Assembly: GCF_017165765.1 (NCBI RefSeq)
Contig: NZ_JAFGZD010000003.1
Span: 310,001-374,000 of the forward strand
Source of the DNA: Pseudomonas capsici
Lineage (GTDB): Bacteria > Pseudomonadota > Gammaproteobacteria > Pseudomonadales > Pseudomonadaceae
Direction: 5' to 3'
Length of the DNA: 64,000 nt
Position numbers and translations under genes: made by a program. The notes under the pieces were generated by a model. That model was not told the DNA's origin. It saw only the letters and a program-made list of their open reading frames with translations, and did no database searches. Shown here one piece after another: positions 55,143-63,031 of this stretch. Each line of letters begins with the position of its first letter. Position 1 is the first letter of the stretch.

Positions 55143-56507
55143 ATGGACGACAAGTCTGTTTCTGCCGGTGCATACAAACCGAACGTGCTTCTGGTTGACG
55201 ACGAGGAACTGATTCTCAGCAGCCTGCGCCGTCTGCTGAGGACCCAGGGGTACACCATTCACTGCGCCACCAGCGGCGAAGAAGCCCTGAACATCATGGC
55301 GCAACATCCCATCGACCTGGTGATGAGCGATGCGCGCATGCCGCACATGGACGGCTCCACGCTGCTGGCCCGTATCCATGCGCTCTATCCCGGCACCATG
55401 CGCTTGCTGCTCACCGGTTATGCGGATCTGGACATGATCGTCAAGGCGATCAACGAAGGCGGCATTCATCGCTATATCAGCAAACCCTGGAATGACGAAG
55501 ACATGCTGCTGACCTTGCGTCAGTCCCTGGCCCATCAGCATTCCGAGCGCGAGCGGCAACGGCTCGAACAACTGACCCACGACCAGAACGAAGCGCTGCA
55601 ACTGCTCAATGCCACTTTGGAAAAGCGCGTGCTGGCGCGCACGTCCGAGGTGCAGCAGACCGCCGACATGCTCGATCTGGCCTACGACGAACTCAAGCAC
55701 AGCTATGCCACCAGCACCGAACTCTTCTCATTGCTGGTCAATCAGCGCCTGCCTGCGGACAAGCAGACCAACCGGCAGATCATCGATCTGGTGCGTACTT
55801 ACTGTCAGGTTCACGGGCTGGATGAGGTCAGTCGACGCGACCTGTGCATGGCGGCCGCGCTGCACAATATCGGCAAACTCGCCTGGACTGACAACATGAT
55901 CGGCGCGCCTGCCGATCAGCTCTCCCACACCGAGCGTGAACGCTATCGGGACTATCCGAAGCAGAGCGAAGCCTTGCTCATGACCCTGGACCCGATGCGC
56001 GATGCGGCCCGCTTGATCCTGCACCATCAGGAGCGCTGGGACGGCACGGGGTTTCCTGACCGGCTCAAGGGCGAGGCGACTCCCTTCGGTTCGCGCCTGC
56101 TCAAGCTGGCCGTGGATTTCATCGAGCTGCAGCATGGCCTGATCATTCAGCGGCGCATGAACAGCGACGAAGCGCTGGTGTTTATCCGTCAGTACAGCGG
56201 GCGCTGGTACGACCCTGGCCTGCTGGAAGGGTTCATCAAGGCCTGCGCGGTCTACCGCTCCGATATCACCCTGGGCGACCCGTTGGTCAAGGCCATGAAA
56301 CCCCGTGAGTTGAGTGCAGGCATGGTGCTGGCCCGTAACCTCAACGCCGATAACGGCATGCTGCTGCTCAATGCCGGCAAGGTGCTCAGTGAACTTCTGG
56401 TCGAGAAGCTGATTGCCTTCGAGGAAATGGAAGGCGCGACTTATACCGTGTTTATCCGTCTGCCCGAACCGGTCCTGTCTCCCGCGAAAATTACGCTTCC
56501 TGCGTAG
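55143..56507 (+). CDS. Response regulator with degenerate HD-GYP domain
   Basis: 454 aa. Receiver with phosphoacceptor Asp63 (MSDARMPHMDG) and Lys114 region YISKPWNDED; a coiled coil (about 125-190); then an HD-GYP-like domain. The metal-binding HD pair reads His241-Asn242 (AAALHNIGKL) instead of HD, and the GYP element reads GTGFP (301-305), although HH at 294-295 is kept. Probably impaired as a c-di-GMP phosphodiesterase. ATG 55143 is preceded by GAGCGAGG; an upstream extension to 55002 crosses the promoter region. Confidence 0.85.
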   Translation: MDDKSVSAGAYKPNVLLVDDEELILSSLRRLLRTQGYTIHCATSGEEALNIMAQHPIDLVMSDARMPHMDGSTLLARIHALYPGTMRLLLTGYADLDMIVKAINEGGIHRYISKPWNDEDMLLTLRQSLAHQHSERERQRLEQLTHDQNEALQLLNATLEKRVLARTSEVQQTADMLDLAYDELKHSYATSTELFSLLVNQRLPADKQTNRQIIDLVRTYCQVHGLDEVSRRDLCMAAALHNIGKLAWTDNMIGAPADQLSHTERERYRDYPKQSEALLMTLDPMRDAARLILHHQERWDGTGFPDRLKGEATPFGSRLLKLAVDFIELQHGLIIQRRMNSDEALVFIRQYSGRWYDPGLLEGFIKACAVYRSDITLGDPLVKAMKPRELSAGMVLARNLNADNGMLLLNAGKVLSELLVEKLIAFEEMEGATYTVFIRLPEPVLSPAKITLPA

Positions 56508-56929
56508 GAGCGGATCGGGCGGCGCTCCCCCAAATGCGCCTCCAAAGGCCGATGAACGGTCGTCAGGACAGTCCTGGCTTTGAAAAGTGCCTCGATTCCT
56601 GAAAATAATTGCTACCGTTCGTCGGCAATTTTTCGAAAAAAATGCCCGCTCCGGAGGTTGTCATTCAAAAAAATGACGCGCTCCGCTTTTGACCATTTCC
56701 AAATAAATCGCCGCTTAGAACAAAAAAACCATTTGTCAAACTTTCAATACAAATAACATCAAAATAGTGGCTTTAGGGGTTTTATGACTTTCTTTTGACG
56801 CCAATATGCCGTGGGTCGATGTTTAAAAAATAAACGATTCAGCCGATAGTCAGGACGAATCCAACGGGCGCCAAACGCCCGTTCCAGAGCCATCCTGCCG
56901 GTGCCATGGCGCACCTTGCGAGCAACCCC
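56508..56929. other. AT-rich leader region with hairpin before the alginate lyase gene
   Basis: About 420 gene-free bases, AT-rich from 56590 to 56850. A half-REP (TAGGAGCGGATC) follows the previous stop. At 56863-56883 AACGGGCG and CGCCCGTT pair around CCAAA, an eight-base-pair hairpin 47 bases before the chosen start, with no T tract. GCCGATAG at 56843-56850 resembles a sigma-28 -10 box but its -35 spacing is off. Confidence 0.55.
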
Positions 56930-57598
56930 ATGATCGACCTCGCCACCTGGAATCTGTCCGTACCTGTCGGGACACCAGCCACTACCATCGACACCCCGAA
57001 ACTCATGGGTGGCTATCAGGATGGTTATTTCCGTTCAGGCAATACTCTGTTTTTCTGGGCACCGGTCACCGGCTCCACCACGGAAAATGCCAAGTACCCG
57101 CGTACCGAGCTGCGCGAAACCACGGCAGATGGTCGAGCCCACAACTGGGCTTATTCGAGTGCGGACAATTTCCTGCGGGCGGCGCTGACAGTCAATCAGG
57201 TGCCATCGACCGGCAAGATCGTGATCGGCCAGATCCACTGCTACGGCAGCACCGAGCCGTTGCTTAAGGTCGAGTATCAGTACAAGGAAAAACTGCAGAC
57301 CGGCAACATCGTCGCCAAGTTTCGGCGCAGCCCGGATGCCGAAATCGAAGTGATCATGATTGCCCAGGGTGTCCCGCTCAACGAGCGTTTCAGCTACAGC
57401 ATCCATCTGACGCCCGCCGGGAGTCTCACGGTCAATGCCTACGATCATGTCTGGAATGCCAGCCTGGACTCGGCCTGGAGCACCAAACTGTTTTACTTCA
57501 AGGCCGGGGTTTATACCCAGGACAACACCGGCTACACCAACGAAGGCGGCGCAGCCACGTTCTACCAGTTGACCATCGCTCACGACAAGAAAGCCTGA
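56930..57598 (+). CDS. Polysaccharide lyase family 7 alginate lyase
   Basis: 222 aa from ATG 56930 (a longer frame starts at ATG 56906). The three PL7 motifs are present: RTELRE, QIH (in VIGQIHCYG) and YFKAGVYTQ, lining the catalytic groove of the jelly roll. Degrades alginate by beta-elimination. The chosen N-terminus MIDLATWNLSVPVG resembles the P. aeruginosa PL7 lyase. No signal peptide, so export is not explained. The 3' end overlaps the convergent sensor kinase gene by 19 bases. Confidence 0.9.
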   Translation: MIDLATWNLSVPVGTPATTIDTPKLMGGYQDGYFRSGNTLFFWAPVTGSTTENAKYPRTELRETTADGRAHNWAYSSADNFLRAALTVNQVPSTGKIVIGQIHCYGSTEPLLKVEYQYKEKLQTGNIVAKFRRSPDAEIEVIMIAQGVPLNERFSYSIHLTPAGSLTVNAYDHVWNASLDSAWSTKLFYFKAGVYTQDNTGYTNEGGAATFYQLTIAHDKKA

Positions 57599-58986
57599 CC
57601 TGTAAATACCAGGCTGAAGCAGATCCTTCCGGCCTGGGGCTGTGCCACTTCGACGCGACCGCCATGCAAATGCATGATCGCCGCCACGATGGCCAGCCCC
57701 AGGCCGTTGGAATCGGAGCTTTCGTGGCGCGATGAGTCGCCACGGTAGAAACGGTCGAACAGCCGGTCCAGGGTTGCAGCGGGCAGTACAGGCCCCTGGT
57801 TTTCCACTTCGATCCGCTGTTCATGCCTGAGAGACACGACCCGTAGCAGAATCCGGCTGCCTTCGTCGGCATAGCGGATGGCGTTGGCCACCAGATTGCT
57901 CAAGGCCCGGCGCAGCAGGATCGGGTCGGCGTCCAGCTTGCCCTGGCCACTGGCATGCAGTTCCAGTTGCCGCTCTTCGGCCAATCCCTCGAAATAGCCC
58001 GTTACCCGTTGCAGCTCGTCCTGCAAGTGCAGCGGCTGACGTTCCAGAACCGCCTGGGCTTCGTCGGCGCGAGCCAGGAACAGAATGCTTTCCACCAGCC
58101 GTGAAATCCGCTCCAGTTCTTCGAGGTTGGAGGCCAGCAAGGCCTGGTAGTCATCGACGCTGCGGTTCTGGCGCAATGCGACCTGACAGTGCCCCATCAG
58201 CGAGCCCACCGGGGTGCGGATTTCATGGGCCAGATCGGCGGAAAACTGCGTCAGGCGCTGATAGCCGTCATCCAGCCGGTCGAGCATGGCATTGAAGGCG
58301 TCGCTTAGCTGTTGCAGCTCGACCGGCGTGTTCCGCGTATCGAGACGGTTATGCAGACTGGTCGGGGAGATCCCGGCCGCATGGGCTGCCATCTGGCGCA
58401 ACGGGCGCAAGCCGCGTCGCAACAGCACATAGCCCAGCAAGGCTGTCATTACAAAGGTCAGTGTCATGGCGGCATAGATGCGCTCGCGGAAACTGGCGAG
58501 CATGGCCATTTCCTTGACCATCAGGTGCGCGGCCTGCAGGCGCAACTCCACGCCATTGGACATCGCCTGCACCGACGCCGCTCGCAGCGGCACGCCCTGC
58601 AGGCTCATGCCGCTGCGCAGGTCGCTGACACTGAGCGCCTGATCCTGAGCGACCGTTGGCAGTTCCGGCAGTGGCGCGCGTTGCGGGTTCACGGCAATCA
58701 CCGGTGGCTTGCCCGGTTCGCCAATGATGAAAATGTCTTCTTCGCTGTCGAGCATGTTCTCGAACAACTGCGGGCTGGCCTTGAGGTTGTCCAGGGTCAG
58801 GTCATAGCGCAGCAGTTTGCGAAAGTGATCCAGCCGGGCGAGCACGGCATGGTCGCTGCGCTGCATGACGGTCTGCTTGATCGACTGATACAGATAAAGC
58901 CCCGCGCCGCCTACGGTGAACATCGCCACCAGCGCGAAGGCCATGGTCGAGCGCAGGGTCAGGGATGGCTGGCGTCCGGGTTGCAT
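57580..58986 (-). CDS. Heavy-metal/redox-type sensor histidine kinase (CopS/HprS family)
   Basis: 468 aa. Membrane segments near residues 14-34 and 165-190 bracket a periplasmic sensor; HAMP follows ([14 protein letters not shown]), then the His-kinase domain with [13 protein letters not shown] and an ATPase domain ([31 protein letters not shown]). Start overlaps the end of the regulator gene by 28 bases, so the pair is one transcript. Family includes copper and reactive chlorine/peroxide sensors. Confidence 0.9.
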   Translation of the reverse strand: MQPGRQPSLTLRSTMAFALVAMFTVGGAGLYLYQSIKQTVMQRSDHAVLARLDHFRKLLRYDLTLDNLKASPQLFENMLDSEEDIFIIGEPGKPPVIAVNPQRAPLPELPTVAQDQALSVSDLRSGMSLQGVPLRAASVQAMSNGVELRLQAAHLMVKEMAMLASFRERIYAAMTLTFVMTALLGYVLLRRGLRPLRQMAAHAAGISPTSLHNRLDTRNTPVELQQLSDAFNAMLDRLDDGYQRLTQFSADLAHEIRTPVGSLMGHCQVALRQNRSVDDYQALLASNLEELERISRLVESILFLARADEAQAVLERQPLHLQDELQRVTGYFEGLAEERQLELHASGQGKLDADPILLRRALSNLVANAIRYADEGSRILLRVVSLRHEQRIEVENQGPVLPAATLDRLFDRFYRGDSSRHESSDSNGLGLAIVAAIMHLHGGRVEVAQPQAGRICFSLVFTGQAFLS

Positions 58987-59654
58987 GGCCGTACCTCGCA
59001 GACGTAACCGATGCCGCGCACGGTATGGATGAGCTTGATCGGGTAGGGCAGGTCCACCTTGCTGCGCAGGCGCTTGATGGCCACATCCACCACATTGGTG
59101 TCGCTGTCGAAATTCATGTCCCAGACTTCGGAGGCGATCTGCGCCCGTGACAGCACATCGCCCTCGCGGCGCAGCAACAGATGTAGCAGGGCGAATTCCT
59201 TGTTGGTCAGGACGATGACCTGCTGCTGGCGGGTGACGCGGCGGCGCAGCAGGTCCAGTTCCAGATCGGCCAGATGGAAGTGATCGGCTTCACGGACCAC
59301 GCCCCGCCGCAGGATGGTACGGATGCGCAACAGCAGCTCGGTAAAGGAGAAGGGTTTGACCAGATAATCGTCGGCACCCAGTTCCAGGCCGCGAATCCGG
59401 TCCTGCAATTGATCCCGTGCCGTGAGAAACAGCACCGGCACATCCTGTTTTGCGCGCAGCACCTCGATGATCTGCCAGCCATCGATACCGGGCAGCATCA
59501 CGTCCAGTACGATCAGGTCGTAGTGGTTTTCCAGCGCCATGTGCAGGCCATCGGCGCCGTGTTGGGTCCAGTCGACCTGATAGCCGGATTCGCCGAGGCC
59601 CTTTTTCAGGTACTCGCCGGTCTTGGTGTCGTCTTCAATCAGCAGGATATGCAT
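58959..59654 (-). CDS. OmpR-type response regulator (CopR/HprR family)
   Basis: 231 aa. Receiver with acidic pocket [12 protein letters not shown] and Asp51 in [12 protein letters not shown], then a winged-helix output domain ending [17 protein letters not shown] and [13 protein letters not shown]. Partner of the overlapping kinase gene. Divergent from the 59856 operon, with matching operator repeats between. Confidence 0.93.
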   Translation of the reverse strand: MHILLIEDDTKTGEYLKKGLGESGYQVDWTQHGADGLHMALENHYDLIVLDVMLPGIDGWQIIEVLRAKQDVPVLFLTARDQLQDRIRGLELGADDYLVKPFSFTELLLRIRTILRRGVVREADHFHLADLELDLLRRRVTRQQQVIVLTNKEFALLHLLLRREGDVLSRAQIASEVWDMNFDSDTNVVDVAIKRLRSKVDLPYPIKLIHTVRGIGYVCEVRPCNPDASHP

Positions 59655-59736
59655 GGTGAGGCTGGCTACACTCTGGCAGGCGCCTTCAGTCGCGCCGGTG
59701 TCGGCAGTCTAACCAGTTGCCAGCGGCGAGTCGGTT

Positions 59737-59784
59737 ACATTTTTGTCATTGATCGGCCGGTTTCGTGAATGACAAAAATGTCAT
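59737..59784. promoter_or_regulatory. Double operator of the CopR/HprR-like regulator
   Basis: Perfect 14-base inverted repeat ACATTTTTGTCATT (59737-59750) and AATGACAAAAATGT (59768-59781), 17 bases apart. The right copy is itself a palindrome, ATGACAAAAATGTCAT (59769-59784). This form is close to CusR/CopR/HprR boxes. It lies in the divergent gap, 83 bases from the regulator start and 72 bases from the plus-strand gene. Confidence 0.75.
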
Positions 59785-59855
59785 GGGCAAGTCATTTTGC
59801 AGTACCGGTAGCGGAGCAATGATGGCGCTTCATTCAATCTGTCAGGGAATAACCG

Positions 59856-60461
59856 ATGAAGACTGCGCTTTCCACTACCTTCGGCCTGCTGTTGCTCAGT
59901 GCCGCTGCCATGACTCAAGCCGCCGATCTGCCGGTGGTCAAACCGATGCGTGGCACGGTCGAGAGCCTGCAGGCCGACACCTTGAACTTCACCACCCGTG
60001 CCGGTCAGCACCAGAGTATTCAACTGACCGAAAAGACCGGTATCCGTCTGGTTTCCAAGGCCGATCTGGACACTATCAAACCGCAAAGCTTCGTCGGCTC
60101 GGCAGCCATTCCCCAGGCTGACGGCACGCTCAAGGCCCTGGAAGTCACGGTGTTCGAAGCCAGCCTCAAAGGCAGCGGCGAAGGCCACTACGGCTGGGAA
60201 AATGCCGATGGCAGCACCGGCACCATGACCAACGGCACGGTGGGCACCTTGTCCAAGGCCAATGGCCGTACCCTGAGCGTGCTTTACAAGGGCGGCGAGA
60301 AACAACTGGTGGTCCCGGAAGATGTGCCGATTGCCTATGTCGAACCGGGCCAGCGCAGTGAGTTGAAAGCGGGCGCGAAAATCGTGCTGTTCCCCGCCGA
60401 TGACGGCAAGTCCGCCCGCGGGATTGCGGTTGGCAAGGATGGGTATACCCCGCCGATGTAA
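59856..60461 (+). CDS. Secreted protein of unknown function in the molybdo-oxidoreductase cluster
   Basis: 201 aa. Signal peptide (TTFGLLLLSAAAMTQAAD), then a periplasmic part rich in Gly/Thr with repeated short beta-like segments (MRGTVESLQADTLNFTTRAG, NGTVGTLSKANGRTLSV), resembling DUF5666-type beta barrels. First gene after the operator; a REPIN separates it from the cytochrome gene. No established function; the context suggests a stress-response role. Confidence 0.8.
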   Translation: MKTALSTTFGLLLLSAAAMTQAADLPVVKPMRGTVESLQADTLNFTTRAGQHQSIQLTEKTGIRLVSKADLDTIKPQSFVGSAAIPQADGTLKALEVTVFEASLKGSGEGHYGWENADGSTGTMTNGTVGTLSKANGRTLSVLYKGGEKQLVVPEDVPIAYVEPGQRSELKAGAKIVLFPADDGKSARGIAVGKDGYTPPM

Positions 60462-60513
60462 CTGATACATGGCGTGAATGCCGATCAGTCAAGGCATACC
60501 TGTTACTTGGGGG

Positions 60514-60594
60514 AGGGGCCTTGGCCGCGACAGCTTTCAGTTCAGGCCCTGAAAATATGTTGCCTGTAAGCAAATTGTCGCGGCCAAGGCCCCT
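60514..60594. repeat. REPIN (inverted REP pair)
   Basis: Perfect 19-base arms at 60514-60532 and 60576-60594 (AGGGGCCTTGGCCGCGACA and its complement), 43-base spacer. Lies inside the putative operon between 59856-60461 and the cytochrome gene. Confidence 0.87.
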
Positions 60595-60675
60595 TCCACG
60601 GTGGCCCAGTCACCTGCTTTTTGAAATCAGCCCGGCATTACTCCCATGGCTCGGTCAACTTCTGAGAGAACAATC

Positions 60676-61299
60676 ATGAAAACCCGTCCCATTCATCCCT
60701 GGCCGGTGCGCCTGACCCATTGGGTCAATGCGGTGGGCATGGTCTGCATGTTCATGAGCGGCTGGGGGATTTATAACGCTGCGCCGCTGATGGCTTTTAC
60801 CTTCCCCAAATCGTTCACCCTCGGCGGCTGGCTGGGTGGTTCGATTGCCTGGCACTTTGCAGTGATGTGGCTGCTGGTGATCAATGGTCTGGTTTATGTG
60901 CTGTATGGCGTGTTCAGTCGCCACTTCAAACGTGACCTGTTGCCGGTACGTCCCGCCGAGGTGAAGCGCGATATCGCCGATGCCTTGCGCTTTCGTCTGG
61001 CGCATATCAAGGGCCGCTACAACGCCGTGCAACGCCTGATGTACTGGCTGGTGCTGGCCATGGGCGTATTGATAGTGCTGTCCGGACTGGCGATGTGGAA
61101 ACCGGTGCAGTTTCAGGAACTGGCCAGCCTGATGGGCGGCTACGACGCTGCCCGCTGGGTGCATTTCGCCGCGATGTCGGCCATCGGTGCATTCGTCATC
61201 GTGCACCTGGCACTGGTCGTGCTGGTCCCGCGCACCTTGTTGCCCATGATTACTGGCGGGCGTCTGCCGGCTGAACACGGCAACTCCGGCCATGAATGA
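60676..61299 (+). CDS. Cytochrome b/b6-domain membrane protein (b561 type)
   Basis: 207 aa, four membrane segments, with haem-ligand candidates in WPVRLTHWVNAVG, SIAWHFAVMW, RWVHFAAMS and VIVHLALVV. Would pass electrons to the downstream molybdopterin enzyme at the membrane. ATG 60676 with GAGAG ahead; a longer frame starts at 60646. Stop overlaps the next gene by eight bases. Confidence 0.88.
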   Translation: MKTRPIHPWPVRLTHWVNAVGMVCMFMSGWGIYNAAPLMAFTFPKSFTLGGWLGGSIAWHFAVMWLLVINGLVYVLYGVFSRHFKRDLLPVRPAEVKRDIADALRFRLAHIKGRYNAVQRLMYWLVLAMGVLIVLSGLAMWKPVQFQELASLMGGYDAARWVHFAAMSAIGAFVIVHLALVVLVPRTLLPMITGGRLPAEHGNSGHE

Positions 61300-62053
61300 A
61301 CCTCGTAAACCGCGCATCCGCCTGGAACCTGCGCAACAGAAACAACTGGTGGATATCCAGCGCCGCTCGTTCCTGCGCGCCGGGCTGACCGTGGGGGCCA
61401 TGTCGATGCTGACCGGCTGCAATCTCCAGGATGGCGATCAGGTGGACAGGGCGCTGTGGGCCATGTCGCGCTGGAACGATCGGGTTCAGGCCTGGCTGTT
61501 CAGCGGCCAGAAACTGGCTCCGACCTACAGCAAGGCGCAGATCACCAACCCGTTCCCGTTCAATGCGTTCTACCCGGAATACAACGTGCCCGAAGTGGAG
61601 CTGTCCGACTATCGACTGGCGGTTTCGGGACTGGTGCGCGACAGGCAGCCATGGACCCTCGAAGCCTTGCGCAAGCTGCCGCAGCGCACGGATATCACGC
61701 GGCTGATCTGCATCGAAGGCTGGAGCGCGATAGGGCAGTGGGGCGGCGTGCCGCTCAGGACGTTTCTGGAATATATCGGGGCGGATACGACTGCGCGTTT
61801 CGTCGGTTTCAAGTGCGCCGATCGCTATTATTCGAGCCTGGATATGCCCACGGCCCTGCATCCACAGACCTTGCTGGCCCTGGACTTCGGTGACGTGGCC
61901 TTGCCGCCGGACTACGGTTACCCGTTGCGGGTACGGGTGCCCACCAAGCTGGGGTTCAAGAATCCCAAGCATATCGTCGAGATCTTCGTGAGCAACGAGA
62001 ACCCGGGCGGGTATTGGGAGGATCAGGGGTATAACTGGTTCAGCGGGATTTGA
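61292..62053 (+). CDS. Tat-exported molybdopterin-dependent oxidoreductase (sulfite oxidase fold)
   Basis: 253 aa. Twin-arginine signal RRSFLRAGLTV followed by a lipobox-like LTGC, so perhaps a Tat lipoprotein. The sulfite-oxidase/YedY domain has the Mo-binding Cys in TRLICIEGWSAIGQWGG and FKCADRYYSSLDMPTALHP. Partner of the overlapping b-type cytochrome; the layout with a CopRS/HprRS-like system recalls E. coli HprSR-MsrPQ. Substrate unknown. Confidence 0.9.
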   Translation: MNEPRKPRIRLEPAQQKQLVDIQRRSFLRAGLTVGAMSMLTGCNLQDGDQVDRALWAMSRWNDRVQAWLFSGQKLAPTYSKAQITNPFPFNAFYPEYNVPEVELSDYRLAVSGLVRDRQPWTLEALRKLPQRTDITRLICIEGWSAIGQWGGVPLRTFLEYIGADTTARFVGFKCADRYYSSLDMPTALHPQTLLALDFGDVALPPDYGYPLRVRVPTKLGFKNPKHIVEIFVSNENPGGYWEDQGYNWFSGI

Positions 62054-62067
62054 GTAAGCAACCCGGC

Positions 62068-62153
62068 AGGAGCGCGCTTGCCCGCGACGACAATGGCTCA
62101 GACGACAAAAATGTATTGTCTGGACACTGATGGTCGCGGGCAAGCGCGCTCCT
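62068..62153. repeat. REPIN (inverted REP pair)
   Basis: Perfect 21-base arms at 62068-62088 and 62133-62153 (core GCGCGCTTGCCCGCGAC and complement), 44-base spacer, in the gap between the convergent oxidoreductase and iron-uptake genes. Confidence 0.9.
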
Positions 62154-62177
62154 ACCGTTATGTGAACAAGGGAACGA

Positions 62178-63002
62178 TCAGTTCAGACCCAGCTTGCCGC
62201 GCAAGGTCGACAGGTCTTCGGCCAGTGTATTGACCGGACCGACCAGGGCCTTGCGGTCGTTTTCCTTAACCTTGTCATAGGTCTCGAAGCCGCCATCCTT
62301 GGTCTTGTACTTGGCCAGGATCTTGTCGACGGTGGCGAAGTTCTTGTCGACCTTGGTGGCGAAGGCCTTGTCCTGTTTCTCGATCTGCGGACGGAACAGG
62401 TCGACGATTTTCTTCGCACCGTCGATGTTGCCCTGGAAGTCATACAGGTCGGTGTGGCTGTAACGGTCTTCTTCGCCGGAGACCTTGGTGGCTGCGACTT
62501 CTTCCAGCAGGGCGGCAGCACCACCGACGACTTTCTCGGGCGGGAAGGTCAGGTCGGCCACGCGGGCTTGCAGGTCGTTCACGTCGGCCATCAGCTTGTC
62601 GGCAATCGGGCCCTGGTCCTGAATGGTGTTCTTCGAGAACAGGGCATATTCCAGACGATGGAAGCCGGTAAAGTCTTCGGCCTCGACACCTTGCTCGTGA
62701 TCGTCGACACGGGAGTCGATGGACGCATCCAGATCACTGAACAGTTCGGCAATCGGCTCTACCGATTCGTAGTAGACCCGCGTCGGCGCGTACAGCTTCT
62801 TGGCCGTGGCGATGTCGCCTTTCTTGACGGCATCGGTGAACTCTTTGGTGTGGCTGACCAGTTCATCGATGTTTTCGGTGACGTAGATTTTGTAGTCCGA
62901 AACCGGGCCGACCAGATCCAGCGGCGCCGTGGCAGCGAACGCCGCCATCGGGGTCTGAAGCAGGCCAAGGGTCAGCAGCAAGGCCAGAGGCGTTTTTTTC
63001 AT
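62178..63002 (-). CDS. efeO: EfeO/EfeM-type iron uptake protein (M75 domain)
   Basis: 274 aa periplasmic protein. Signal peptide ([19 protein letters not shown]), then an M75/imelysin-type helical domain with the HxxE metal motif in [11 protein letters not shown]. It lacks the N-terminal cupredoxin domain of E. coli EfeO, so it is the short EfeM-like type described from P. syringae. Start 63002 has GGAAG ahead; a longer frame reaches 63035. Directly downstream of the Dyp peroxidase gene (29 bases). No permease (efeU) in the window. Confidence 0.88.
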   Translation of the reverse strand: MKKTPLALLLTLGLLQTPMAAFAATAPLDLVGPVSDYKIYVTENIDELVSHTKEFTDAVKKGDIATAKKLYAPTRVYYESVEPIAELFSDLDASIDSRVDDHEQGVEAEDFTGFHRLEYALFSKNTIQDQGPIADKLMADVNDLQARVADLTFPPEKVVGGAAALLEEVAATKVSGEEDRYSHTDLYDFQGNIDGAKKIVDLFRPQIEKQDKAFATKVDKNFATVDKILAKYKTKDGGFETYDKVKENDRKALVGPVNTLAEDLSTLRGKLGLN

Positions 63003-63031
63003 GGTTGTCTTCCGGGTCAGGTGATTGGAGG

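Noticed and set aside
56843..56850. GCCGATAG as a sigma-28 -10 box before the alginate lyase
   Set aside because: The only TAAA upstream is one base off the expected spacing in an A-rich run where such matches are common.
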